Shown: one piece after another, positions 1 to 10,291 of the stretch
Layout: each line of letters opens with the position of its first letter
Numbering within the stretch: the first letter of the stretch is position 1
Assembly (NCBI RefSeq): GCF_000004195.4
Contig: NC_030677.2
Location: 60,518,222-60,582,221, forward strand
Source: Xenopus tropicalis
Taxonomy: Eukaryota; Chordata; Amphibia; Anura; Pipidae
Reading direction: 5' to 3'
Length of the DNA stretch: 64,000 nucleotides
Made by a program: the position numbers and the translations under genes
Notes under the pieces: generated by a model
What the model was told of the DNA's origin: nothing
Seen by the model: only the letters and a program-made list of their open reading frames with translations
The model's database searches: none

Positions 1-1159
1 GGTGGTATTAAATAAAAGCACACTTAGAACCAGGAAAAGGTAGAAAAAAGTTAATGCGTTTTGCTCCAGGAAAGTCAAGAGGGCCCAATCATGCCAGGGC
101 ACACCAGGAAAACTTTCAAAATGTAAAGTATAAAATATAAGTTCAATTTGCCATCTTATAAAATAACAAGGACCTAACATGATAATGCTGACTAGCTAAG
201 CCCCTACATGCACTTTGCTGTTTGCACAGCTGTAACCACAGAATATACAGAAAGTTGTAAAAGGGGTGTTATATACTTTTGAGAAAAGGTATGCTATCAT
301 CTATAAAAGACTAAAACTTTCAAGGTCTCACTTGAAGCTGTTTGTCACATTTTAGTTATTGTTCTGTGCTGCGTTTTGAAGAAAACATGTTTTCCCATGA
401 CAGTATTCCTTTAAAGATATATATTTGGGCTTATTTTGTCAACACATGGCAAATTTGCCCATAAGCCATTACCAATAAAAACAATCAGTGATTGACTTTT
501 TAAACCCAGCTTATATATTGCTTGGTTATATACACTTGTTCAATCATTTAATGCCTGAATTCTGTATTATACAGTACAAGCCATACAAGTTTCATTTCTT
601 CTATACGGTGAGATGCAAAGATTGGGAGTTAAAGCAGTCCTTGTCTAGACACCTTTCTTCTTTGCAATGACTACAAAAATAACTATGTCTGTACATGTTC
701 CTTTATGAAAGCATACATGTCTGTATAACTTTTGGGGTCACTGAAAACCATTATAATATGTACTGTTGGCACTGCAGAAGTTTACAATCAAATTCTTTCA
801 TCTTTTATAAAAAATTTTTTACCTGATTATCTGGTGGGTGGGGCATTTTACAAATTTTGACTTGCACAAATATTGTCCTAGCAGTGAGCTGTATATTATT
901 AGGCCAGTTATCACAATTTTTACATAAGACTCTCTACATTGCAGTCTGATGTACATATGCCACACTAAGGTGAGGTGGGAAGGGGATGGCCATGCTGGGG
1001 GCTTGCCTTGGCTGCCTTTTGCGTTGGCCCAGCTCTAATAATAAGCAAGGTAATGAAAATGCAAACTTCAGCATGAAACTTCCATGCTTTTTACCCACAA
1101 TACAACTTTTTAAACTTACATTCCAACATAACGTCAACAATGTCCATGTTGGTGGTATT
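1..1159. other. AT-rich sequence, no feature seen
   Basis: AT-rich sequence with only short chance open frames on both strands. No RNA gene, repeat array or recognisable coding segment was found. Confidence 0.5.
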
Positions 1160-1350
1160 TTCTAGGCCAGTGCTGTCCAACTGGTGGGCCGCATCCTGCC
1201 TGCAGCCCTCCCCCCTTCCTGTGTGGCCCCTCACCTGTCTGGCTTCTGTGACTGCTTACCTTTGTGTAATAGTATCACTACTGAGATTAACTGCCCCCCT
1301 ACATTGTTCAAACCTCAGATTCAGGCTTTAAACTCCTGTATTATTCATAC

Positions 1351-1955
1351 TGTCACGCACGGTATCCCAAACTCAGAGCAAAAGCCAAGGTCCCGGTCTG
1401 AGCTCACTCTTCTGCCTATAACAGCCACCTTTCACTTCGGGAGGAGCCCTCCGCTACTCGGGTGCCGCCAGGACTTATTGCGAGAGGACCAGGGCAAATG
1501 TTCTGAGCAGGCAAGGGAACCTAGCGTATTGCAGAATTTGGGATTAAGAGACGAAATGATCAGGCCGAGATCAAACCTACGGGGCAGCGAAGTACAAAGT
1601 CAGATTCCGGAATCATAGTCAAAAAACAGGCAAAGGGTCAATACAGGCAGCATTCAGCAAAGTCAGGGTCAGGCAAGGGTCAAAACATGAATCAGAGACA
1701 AATAGCAGTGAAACAAGAATCAGGAGGCGAAACCGAAGTTGGGCACTGAAAATACCTAGAGGGACCTTTAAATATTTGAATTTGGCGCCAGCGCGATGAC
1801 GTCATGCGCGCGCCGGACTTTAAAAGGATGCGCGCACCAGAGCAGCAGGGGACGCGCACAGACGCGCACGGAGAGGCGGGCGTCCCCGCCTGGAGAGCGG
1901 CGGGCGTCCCCGCCTGGAGAGCGGCGGGCGTCCCCGCCGCTTAGGTAATATTACA
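1351..1955. mobile_element. solo LTR (605 bp)
   Basis: The segment starts TGTCACGCAC and ends AATATTACA (TG...CA). It is flanked by perfect 5 bp duplications CATAC at 1346-1350 and 1956-1960. It interrupts the hAT copy 1 relative to the uninterrupted copy at 42 kb. The 3' third is GC-rich with tandem GGCGGGCGTCCCCGCC units (about 1875-1940). No internal retroelement sequence is attached, so this is most simply a solo LTR left by recombination. Confidence 0.75.
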
Positions 1956-1960
1956 CATAC

Positions 1961-2188
1961 CTATTGTAAGCTATATAGATTGTAAACTCTACGGGGCAGG
2001 GACCTTCAGCCTCTTGTGTCTTTGACTCTTAACTTATTGCAACTGTATCTTGTATTTATTTGTGCTTATTGTAATACTTTGTATTTATCTATTTTAATAC
2101 CCCTGTTTATATTAATGTATTCTACTGTACAGCGCTGCGTACATAAGTAGCGCTTTATAAATAAAGTTATACATACATACATACATAC
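1961..2188 (+). mobile_element. L2-type LINE/SINE 3' tail
   Basis: Contains the frog L2-like 3' sequence: TTGTAAACTCTACGGGGCAG, CTGTACAGCGCTGCGTA, then GCGCTTTATAAATAAA, and ends in a short CATA microsatellite. A similar tail occurs at 55225-55290 and, inverted, at the end of the L2 fragment near 37.9 kb. Confidence 0.55.
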
Positions 2189-2248
2189 CTGTAATCCCCT
2201 GCATTGTTCACAACTCAGGCTGTAAGCACCAACCTCAGACTGTAGGAG

Positions 2249-2800
2249 CAATGCCAGCATTGTGTCACTGTATGTACTGCTTGCCTTATGCTGCCTGTGT
2301 GTGCCATACTCTGCCTGCCCTATACTGCCTGTGTGCCATACTCTGCCTGCCCTATGCTGCCTGTGTGTGCCACACTCTGCCTGCCCTACCCTGCCTGTGT
2401 GTGCCATACTTTGCCTGCCCTATACTGCCTGTGTGTGACATAACCTGCCTGCCCTATACTGCCTGTGTGCCATACTCTGCCTGCCCTTGCTGCCTGTGTG
2501 TGCCACACTTTGCCTGACCTATGCTGCCTGTGTGTGCCATACTTTGCCTGCCCTATGCTGACTGTGTGTGCCATACTCTGCCTGCCGTATGCTGCCTGTG
2601 TGTGACATAATCTGCGTGCCCTACGCTGTCTGTGTGTGCCATACTCTGCCTGCCCTATGCTGCCTGTGAATGCCACAATCAGACTGCTCTACAGTACCTG
2701 AGTGTGCCATACTCTGCTTGCCCTATACTGCCTGTGTGCCAAACACTGATTGCCGTATGCTGCCTGTGTGTGCCAAACTCTGAGGCACAGGGGAGGTATA
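2249..2800. repeat. 34 bp minisatellite inside hAT copy 1
   Basis: About 16 head-to-tail units of 32-34 bp, built on CTGCCTGCCCTATGCTGCC followed by TGTGTGTGCCATACT. Open frames of up to 113 codons on both strands come from the repeat and are not genes. The related array in hAT copy 2 lies in the opposite orientation. Confidence 0.85.
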
Positions 2801-3056
2801 TGGATTTATGTCTTAATATGACTAATAAATTTCTTTCACATATGAATGAAGGATGATATCCCTGCAGTGAGCACATACAATTTGGGTTTTTGCTGTGCTA
2901 CCACCATTAATGTGATAATATGGGTGTGATTTGAAGTGGGTTTGGTTTAAAAAAGGGGAGTGGTCAAAACTGGCTTCCATTATCGACCCTCCACGATGTA
3001 GACCAGAAAAATTCTGGCCTTTGGTACCATAGAAGTTGGACAGCACTGTCCTTGGC

Positions 3057-3352
3057 CATCAAAACAGGTTCAGCGGGTATGTTGACCATGCTGCAAGTTT
3101 TTAATAGCATATATGGGTTGAAGTACCTATTTGACTAACATCATCAGTACTTGTTGAAAGGGCTCACTGTCCAGGGCCCCAGGTGACCTGTGGGTAGTGT
3201 TGCCTCCTTTTTAAAATATACTTACTGGCCATCGGAGGGCTGTGACAAAAGGGGGTGGTCTGTGATGTAAAAGCAGCAGGGCAGTGACACGAGGCAGAGT
3301 GCTGAAGAAATGGGTGGGGGTATGATGTCATTGAGTGCTCAAGGACAGATAG
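3057..3352. other. spacer without recognised feature
   Basis: Unique-looking sequence between the hAT element and the SPIN MITE. Short open frames only. Confidence 0.4.
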
Positions 3353-3360
3353 GGACAGAG

Positions 3361-3518
3361 CAGTTGTTCTCAACCTTCCTAATGCCGCAACCCTTTAATA
3401 CAGTTCCTCATTTTGTGGTGATCCCCAACCATAAAATAAAATATGTGTTTTCCGATGGTCTTAGGTGACCCCTGTGAAAGGGTCAAAGGGGTCGCGACCC
3501 ACAGGTTGAGAACCGCTG
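3361..3518. mobile_element. SPIN-type hAT MITE
   Basis: Inverted ends: TTCTCAACCTTCCTAATGCC on the left and the complement of AGCGGTTCTCAACCTGTGGG on the right. The interior holds GACCCCTGTGAAAGGGTC and GGTCGCGACCC. These are hallmarks of the SPIN hAT family known from several tetrapods including Xenopus. The flanks GGACAGAG and GGATAGAG form an 8 bp duplication with one mismatch. At 158 bp it is shorter than the ~220 bp canonical MITE, so it is internally deleted. Confidence 0.85.
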
Positions 3519-3932
3519 GGATAGAGAATAGTAAGATTGTGGGGGGGGGAGTGGTCAGGGGATTAAGTGGGCAGACCAGAGGCTCAGTTTAAGGGTACTG
3601 TATTACAAATTTACTGGCATACCTGTCCTGGCCTTGGCAGATGTTTTATCAGCTAGGTCAGTAAAATGTCAGCCAGGTGGCAACCCTACCTGTGGGCTAA
3701 TGATCGGTGACTCCTGGGAGGGGGGATATTCCTGCTAACTTAGTAGTGTAGGGCCCCATGATTTTGGATGGTGGCCTCGCCTGTACAATTATGTGTTATT
3801 TACTTAATTTTAATGTGCCAACCAGTTTTTGATCTATTAGTGAGAAATCTTTATAAAACTATACATATTTGTTATTGGTGTGGGTATATATATATATATA
3901 TATACACCCACACACATATATATATATTTTAT

Positions 3933-3965
<33 letters not shown>

Positions 3966-4136
3966 TGTTACAGAAGTAGCTCTCAAAGGTTCAGATTATC
4001 CTGAAAACTGATTTTTCTAGGTTTTTCTAGGTAAACTTAAATTACCCCCAGGACATGGAACTGAATGCAAATAAAATGCAAAATTCTGTTGGCACTTACA
4101 GGGTTAATAGTTACTTTTTCACCAGATCCAGGAACC
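3519..4136. repeat. spacer with TA/CA microsatellite
   Basis: Unique sequence with an alternating TA and CA tract at about 3885-3962. No gene is evident. Confidence 0.6.
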
Positions 4137-4716
4137 CATATCAACAAACTGTAACATACAGTACTTGTTAGGCAGGAGTCAATGAATAATACCTCTGGTG
4201 AAAATCTGACTCTGTAAGCAAAGACACCCAGCTAATTCCAGTCTTCACCGACACCCTTTTGGGGCCCCAGAACTTTCTGCTGCAGTCCTAGCTGGGGCCC
4301 TACAAACTACAGAGTACAGATAATCAAATTTGAGGTACAGACAAGGATCAGGCAGAAGCGTGGTCAGGAACAGGCAAAAGGTCAAGTCGGGCAGCAAGAA
4401 ACGTGGTCAGGAAATAGGCAGAGGTCGAAAACCAGAAAGATAATCAAAACAGGCTTTAGCAGGAACTGATACAACCAGAAGCCAGCTTGGGCAAAGAGGG
4501 ACTGAGAGAAAGGGTTCAAATAGGCAGTTTTGGTGCCAAAACAATAAAGAAAGTGATGGAAAAGAAATACACAAAAACCTATACCAAGATGGCGCCTAAA
4601 ACTTTAATACGCGCAACTGCGCATGTCAAGGCGTCATGTTTACCATACATGGATGCGCTGGTTACTGCAGGAGTGCGTCTGCCAGCTGGCGCAACCTAAG
4701 GTAAGGGACCGCGCTA
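4137..4716. mobile_element. degenerate LTR-like fragment
   Basis: Repeated GGTCAGGAA, AGGCAAAAGGTCA and GGCAG words, then an ATGGCGCC/ACGCGCAACTGCGCATG-type GC-rich 3' part, resemble the layout of the solo LTR at 1351-1955. I could not find clean ends or a target duplication, so the family and limits are uncertain. Confidence 0.3.
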
Positions 4717-4802
4717 CATGTTTTGTCCTTGGGAGGTAGTGTAAATACAAGCTCACATATAATCCCCTGCATGATGAACGTTTCCCTATCTGGTGCACTG
4801 GT

Positions 4803-5036
4803 AATCTATTTATATAATGGTAAGGGATTTGTTATCTGGAATGCTTGGGACCTGTTGTTTTCCAAATAAGGGGTCCTACTGGAAGACTACTAAAAAAACA
4901 TTTAAACCTTAAATAAACTCAATATGACTGTTGTGCCACCATTATGGATTCCTGCAGCTTACTTATCATTAAGTACAAGGTATTTTTTATTATTACAGTG
5001 ATTCTATTTTTTTTAAAAATAGAATCTTTGCTTTAA
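4803..5036. mobile_element. MITE (ACAGGTATGGG family), left part split by piggyBac insertion
   Basis: Contains TTATCTGGAATGCTTGGGAC and an AAATAAGGGGTCCT-type interior shared with the complete copies at 10900-11230 and 40640-40952. It is interrupted at a TTAA, and the remaining part (GGTATCTGGATAAGGGATCT) resumes at about 10015-10070 after the piggyBac-like element. Confidence 0.6.
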
Positions 5037-5042
5037 CCCTTT

Positions 5043-5165
5043 AAGTGCCATGGGACGTAGATTCTACGTCCAAGGTACTAAAGGACCAAAGTGCCATGGG
5101 ACGTAGAATCTACGTCCAATGGCACTGTCGGGTTTACAAGCGCTGCGCTCGCTTTTAAAGCAGCG
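5043..5165. repeat. subterminal palindromes and hairpin of the piggyBac-like element
   Basis: Two direct copies of AAGTGCCATGGGACGTAG, each followed by its palindromic partner CTACGTCC, lie 45 bp apart (5053-5071 and 5098-5116). A third hairpin with GGGTTTACAAGCGCTGCGC arms spans about 5129-5181. Such repeated subterminal sites are plausible transposase-binding sites. Confidence 0.6.
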
Positions 5166-5479
5166 CAGCGCTTGTAAACCCCTCAGATCCCCTTAGGCAA
5201 CGAGCAATGAAGAACATACTCACCGATCCGGGTCCCCCAGCCGCACCGATCGCGTCGCCAGCCAATGACAGCAGTGGACACGCGTTGATGACTTGTCCAC
5301 TGCTGTCCCTTTAAATAGCGCCGCCTACTGTCGGCTCCCTCACTCCTGCTGCGCACTTCGGACAAGATGGAGCTCCCCTGCTGCCTTCCTGCTGGATTGA
5401 TCGCCCCTGATCGTCTGCCTGCCTTGGGTAAGCTGAACTACAACTCTCTACCACTGTTTATTTTGCTTATTTCTATCTC

Positions 5480-5700
5480 AACTGTTTTTTTTTTTTTTGC
5501 ATTTTTTCTTCTATCTTTGTCATTATTACACTTTTGTACACATACACACTTATTTACAACTTTCCCAAGCACACACAGACACTTACACACACACTTACAC
5601 TTACACTTTTTTTTTTTTTTTTTCTTTCTTTCTTTTCTTTTCTTTCTTTCTTTGCTTTCTTTGGCAGTCTTTTTTTTTACTAAAACTTTATTTCTGATCT
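5480..5700. repeat. poly-pyrimidine / T-rich low-complexity tract
   Basis: Long T runs alternate with CA-rich and TTTC-rich stretches. The 123-codon open frame over this tract is phenylalanine/leucine-rich by composition and is not a gene. Confidence 0.7.
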
Positions 5701-6157
5701 TGCTCTATAATTATCTGATTTATTTGGTTGCATTTTAGTGTTTTTTTGGCATTTTCATAATTGATTTCTGTTTTTGAATTATTCTATTGCACTGTAACTT
5801 TTTTTATTGCTATTTGGTGCTGAATTTGCAGTGACGTTGGTGGATCCAGGGCTCTGACCACCGATTTCATTGCAATTATTGTTCTTCTGTTGGTTTAGGT
5901 GGTTTTATTGGATTTTACTGATTTTATGGTGTTTTATCTTTGCATTGTTCTTTATTGTGTGTTTAGTGCCCCCAAAAAGGTTGCTTTTGCAGTGACATTG
6001 GTGGATCCAGGGCTCTTACCGATTTCATTGCAACTATTGTTCTTTGATTGCTTTTAGTGGTTTTATTCCATTTGATTTCAGTTGTTCTAGAAAGGTCCAG
6101 AGGTGCTAAGATTGTTCTGGTAGTTTCTATTGCCAAGGGTTAGGCTGATGCCACACG

Positions 6158-6220
6158 AGGCGTAGGGCTGATTTTTTCAGCAAGTGGAAAAACGCTTGCC
6201 GAAAATTCAGCCCTACGCCT
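6158..6220. repeat. first hairpin of a nested MITE
   Basis: AGGCGTAGGGCTGA at the left pairs with TCAGCCCTACGCCT at the right, with an inner GCAAG/CTTGC pairing. It is preceded by GGCTGATGCCACACGAGGC, which also appears (inverted, as GCCCCATGTGGCATTAGCC) at the end of the MITE near 27.2 kb. This suggests a family of inverted-repeat elements. Confidence 0.55.
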
Positions 6221-6230
6221 GCTACTTGTT

Positions 6231-6382
6231 CCTGCACCCGAATGAATGGGATACGCTCGGGTGCAGGCACGTGTAGCCGATATACGCATGAAAACGCGAG
6301 ACTTTGCATTCCCACGCGTTTTCATGCATATATCGGCTACATGTGCCTGCACCCGAGCGTATCCCATTCATTCGGGTGCAGG
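6231..6382. repeat. 68 bp-arm perfect-type hairpin with inner palindromes
   Basis: Left arm 6231-6298 pairs with right arm 6315-6382 at 66 of 68 positions, around a 16 base loop. Each arm contains a smaller palindrome of CCTGCACCCGA and TCGGGTGCAGG. Single-stranded DNA could therefore fold as one long hairpin or as a cloverleaf. Confidence 0.8.
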
Positions 6383-6418
6383 CAAAAAAAAAGGGGTGCA
6401 TAGAGTGCAGCCCCAATA

Positions 6419-9290
6419 TTATGCATTTTCAGGTTTGGCGGCCATGTACTTATGTGCAACCAGACATAGGTATCGTTTTATTCAGGGGAACTTGCAGATT
6501 GATGGTTAGTAAGTTTTTGGTAGTTGCCATGGAGATTTTGGGGAGAAATCTAGGTTTTTTATCTGGTTTTTCCTTGATTTCTGATCAAAATCTAGGTTTG
6601 TATCTGGTTTTTCCTTGATTTCTGACCAAAGCGCTGACTTCTGCAAGGGACTACGGCCGCAATTTTCCATGTAGAAAGAGAAGAGTGGCGTCTCTGAATA
6701 GCTGAAGGTGTGCACTTTTCGTAAATATATAGATTGTGGGGGTTATCTCACAGGTAGGGGGGGTTAACACTGAAAAACTGCAGGTAGTGCACATAGAGCG
6801 CAGCCCCCAAAATTTCAACTGAAATTGCCCTTATGCATTGCCCCTGTTTGGGGGCATTTGGTGGCCACGTCTTTATGTGCACCCATACATATGGGGTATC
6901 GTTTTATTCAGGGGAACTTGCAAATTGAGGTTTAGTAAGTTTTTGGTAGTTGCCATGGAGATTTTGGGGAGAAATCTAGGTTTTTTATCTGGTTTTTCCT
7001 TGATTTCTGACCAAAATCTAGGTTTGTATCTGGTTTTTCCTTGATTTCTGACCAAAGCACTGACTTCTGCAAGGGACTACGGCCGCAATTTTCCATGTAG
7101 AAAGAGAAGAGTGGCGTCTCTGAATAGCTGAAGGTGTGCACTTTTCGTAAATATATAGATTGTGGGGGTTATTCCACAGGTAGGGGGGGTTAACACTGAA
7201 AAACTGCAGGTAGTGCACATAGAGCGCAGCCCCCAAAATTTCAACTGAAATTGCCCTTATGCATTGCCCCTGTTTTGGGGCATTTGGTGGCCACGTCTTT
7301 ATGTGCACCCATACATATGGGGTATCGTTTTATTCAGGGGAACTTGCAGATTGATGGTTAGTAAGTTTTTGGTAGTTGCCATGGAGATTTTGGGGAGAAA
7401 TCTAGGTTTGTATCTGGTTTTTCCTTGATTTCTGACCAAAGCGCTAACTTCTGCAAGGGACTGCGGCCACAATTTTCCATGTAGAAAGAGGAGAGTGGCG
7501 TCTCTGAATAGCTGAAGGTGTGCACTTTTCAGAAATATATAGTTTGCGGGGGTTATTTCACAGGTTATGGGTGTGTTTAGACTAAATAACTGCAGATAGA
7601 GCACAGCCCCCCCTTATGCATTGCCCCTGTTTGGGGGCATTTGGTGGCCACGTCTTTATGTGCACCCATACATATGGGGTATCGTTTTATTCAGGGGAAC
7701 TTGCAAATTGAGGTTTAGTAAGTTTTTGGTAGTTGCCATGGAGATTTTGGGGAGAAATCTAGGTTTTTATCTGGTTTTTCCTTGATTTCTGACCAAAATC
7801 TAGGGTTGTATCTGGTTTTTCCTTGATTTCTGACCAAAGCGCTAACTTCTGCAAGGGACTGCGGCCACAATTTTCCATGTAGAAAGAGGAGAGTGGCGTC
7901 TCTGAATAGCTGAAGGTGTGCACTTTTCAGAAATATATAGTTTGCGGGGGTTATTTCACAGGTTATGGGTGTGTTTAGACTAAATAACTGCAGATAGAGC
8001 ACAGCCCCCCCTTATGCATTGCCCCTGTTTGGGGGCATTTGGTGGCCACGTCTTTATGTGCACCCATACATATGGGGTATCGTTTTATTCAGGGGAACTT
8101 GCAAATTGAGGTTTAGTAAGTTTTTGGTAGTTGCCATGGAGATTTTGGGGAGAAATCTAGGTTTTTATCTGGTTTTTCCTTGATTTCTGACCAAAATCTA
8201 GGGTTGTATCTGGTTTTTCCTTGATTTCTGACCAATGCGCTGACTTCTGCAAGGGACTGCGGCCACAATTTTCCATGTAGAAAGAGAAGAGTGGTGTCTC
8301 TGAATAGCTGAAGGTGTGCACTTTTCGTAAATATATAGATTGTGGGGGTATCTCACAGGTAGGGGGGGTTATCACTGAAAAACTGCAGGTAGTGCACATA
8401 GAGCGCAGCCCCCAAAATTTCAACTGAAATTCCCCTTATGCATTGCCCCTGTTTTGGGGCATTTGGTGGCCACGTCTTTATGTGCACCCATACATATGGG
8501 GTATCGTTTTATTCAGGGGAACTTGCAGATTGATGGTTAGTAAGTTTTTGGTAGTTGCCATGGAGATTTTGGGGAGAAATCTAGGTTTGTATCTAGTTTT
8601 TCCTTGAATTCTGACCAAAGCGCTAACTTCTGCAAGGGACTGCGGCCACAATTTTCCATGTAGAAAGAGAAGAGTGGTGTCTCTGAATAGCTGAAGGTGT
8701 GCACTTTTCGTAAATATATAGATTGTGGGGGTTATCTCACAGGTAGGGGGGGTTAACACTGAAAAACTGCAGGTAGTGCACATAGAGCGCAGCCCCCAAA
8801 ATTTCAACTGAAATTGCCCTTATGCATTGCCCCTGTTTTGGGGCATTTGGTGGCCACGTCTTTATGTGCACCCATACATATGGGGTATCGTTTTATTCTG
8901 GGGAACTTGCAGATTGATGGTTAGTACGTTTTTGGTAGTTGCCATGGAGATTTTGGGGAGAAATCTAGGTTTTTTATCTGGTTTTTCCTTGATTTCTGAC
9001 CAAAGCGCTTACTTCTGCAAGGGACTGCGGCCACAATTTTCCATGTAGAAAGAGAAGAGTGGTGTCGCTGAATAGCTGAAGGTGTGCACTTTTCAGAAAT
9101 ATATAGTTTGTGGGGGTTATTTCACAGGTAGGGGGGGTTAACACTGAAAAACTGCAGGAAGTGCACATAGAGCGCAGCCCCCACATTTTTAGCTGTAATT
9201 GCCCTTGTGCATTGCCCCTGCTTTGGAGTGTTTGGTGCCCATGTCTTTATGTGCACCCATACATATGGGGCATCATTTTATTCAGGAGAA
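6419..9290. repeat. tandem array of ~360-425 bp units inside the piggyBac-like element
   Basis: Seven head-to-tail units begin near 6419, 6831, 7257, 7614, 8014, 8437 and 8820, and the array decays at about 9206. Each contains GCATTGCCCCTGTTTG, CACCCATACATATGGGGTAT, TTTTGGTAGTTGCCATGGAG and TTCCATGTAGAAAGAG. Unit length differs mainly because a 41-43 bp inner block (AAATCTAGGTTTTTTATCTG ... TTTCTGACCAA) is present once or twice. Minus-strand frames of about 60-109 codons across units are repeat artefacts. Confidence 0.85.
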
Positions 9291-10010
9291 GTTTGTCTTT
9301 CAAATATGCCTTTGTTAGAAAATTTTTATGAGATTTTTTTTTGTCAAATCCACATTTGATCATGCGTCCAAGTTTACGTTTTAGAAAAAAAAAAAAATGT
9401 CATAAAAAGTTCCAAATTTCACAATGCACTGACAAAAGGTATTTGGCTTTTGAGTGAAAACTACATTGCACCTAGAAACCTGAAAGTCTGTAGTTTCTAA
9501 AGATACCAAACATGAGGGGATATTTTAGATTTACATATAAGTTATGCTGCATTAACTGTTACAAGCGCTTTTCTGCTTTGTTCTGGTGTGATATTGTACT
9601 AAGTATTTCCTTAGTTTGGGGGTTACTTCTGGACAGGAACTGTGGGGTACCACCACATATTTGGTATCGTTGGAATTGGGAGTATCAGGGCTTTTACAAA
9701 CAATAAAAAAAAGTGAGTAAAATTAACTTTTCTATGGAAAAAAACCTCAAAATATACAGAAATTTTTCATAATTTTATTTTTTTTTTACATATTTCACCC
9801 AAAATACACATCATATCTCCAGAAAAGTTATAAAATTTGGTATGTATGTCGAAGCCCAATTAGTGACGAAAAAAACGATATATAATTTCCCTAGTTTCGT
9901 GGAGGTTTTCCTACCAAAAAACATTGTTAAAGTGAATGAGTACAAAATGCTTAAAAAACGTCTGGCACTGGGGGGAACCGAAATGACGAATTCGGCTGGC
10001 ACTTAAAGGG
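9291..10010. other. right end of the piggyBac-like element, AT-rich
   Basis: AT-rich sequence with A and T runs and no open frame of note. It ends in the inverted terminal repeat at 9997-10010. Confidence 0.5.
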
Positions 10011-10014
10011 TTAA

Positions 10015-10070
10015 ATGGATCTATTGTTTGTTTCTTGATAAAGGGTATCTGGATAAGGGATCTCACGCAT
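10015..10070. mobile_element. MITE (ACAGGTATGGG family), right part
   Basis: Directly after the TTAA duplication the sequence continues with AAAGGGTATCTGGATAAGGG, the end of the MITE whose left part precedes the piggyBac-like element. Confidence 0.55.
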
Positions 10071-10223
10071 ACATCTTATAAGCAAGCGTTGAACAGCTTT
10101 AGTTTTCCTGTTTGCCCTGGTTAGCTCAAGAAATAAGAAAAAAAAATGGATTTTACATGCATAAAACACTATACAAAAAGCAAATCATTTAAAAAACCAC
10201 AAAAAAATTTAAAATATATTGTA

Positions 10224-10227
<4 letters not shown>

Positions 10228-10288
<61 letters not shown>
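10228..10288. repeat. (TA)n microsatellite
   Basis: An uninterrupted TA dinucleotide run of about 28 units, likely length-variable. Confidence 0.9.

Positions 10289-10291
<3 letters not shown>

Larger units (their letters stand above)
1168..3048. mobile_element. non-autonomous hAT element, copy 1, with nested insertions
   Basis: The ends are inverted copies of CAGTGCTGTCCAACT, the CAG start typical of hAT elements. They are flanked by 8 bp duplications TTCTAGGC (1160-1167) and TCCTTGGC (3049-3056), 6 of 8 identical. The same termini and interior recur at 41983-42902. This copy is enlarged by a solo LTR, an L2-type tail and a minisatellite. No transposase is present, so it must have been moved in trans. 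Confidence 0.8.
5037..10010. mobile_element. piggyBac (Uribo-like) non-autonomous element, 4,974 bp
   Basis: Perfect 14 bp inverted ends CCCTTTAAGTGCCA are bordered by TTAA at 5033-5036 and 10011-10014. TTAA duplication and CCC ends are diagnostic of piggyBac; the CCCTTT...TGCCA start resembles Xenopus Uribo elements. There is no transposase ORF, and the longest frame is low-complexity. From left to right it carries subterminal palindromes, a short GC-rich promoter-like segment (about 5290-5400), T-rich tracts, a twofold GTGGATCCAGGGCTC repeat (5840, 6001), two hairpins (6158-6382) and a tandem array (6419-9290). An unstructured AT-rich right end completes it. Confidence 0.85.

Noticed and set aside
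2251..2676. Cys-rich frames in the 34 bp array, and similar frames at 42307-42805
   Set aside because: They are encoded by the minisatellite units in the hAT elements.
2249..2800. Possible CRISPR-like array
   Set aside because: Units are contiguous without unique spacers, in vertebrate DNA next to hAT termini; a minisatellite explains it. The same holds for 23034-23888.
5367..5738. 123-codon frame rich in Phe and Leu
   Set aside because: It covers T-rich low-complexity sequence; the composition explains the frame.
6506..9186. Many minus-strand frames of 60-109 codons with shared peptides (for example FLHGKLWPQSLAEVSALV)
   Set aside because: They follow the tandem units of the piggyBac-like element and are broken by unit length changes. 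No sign of a protein under selection.
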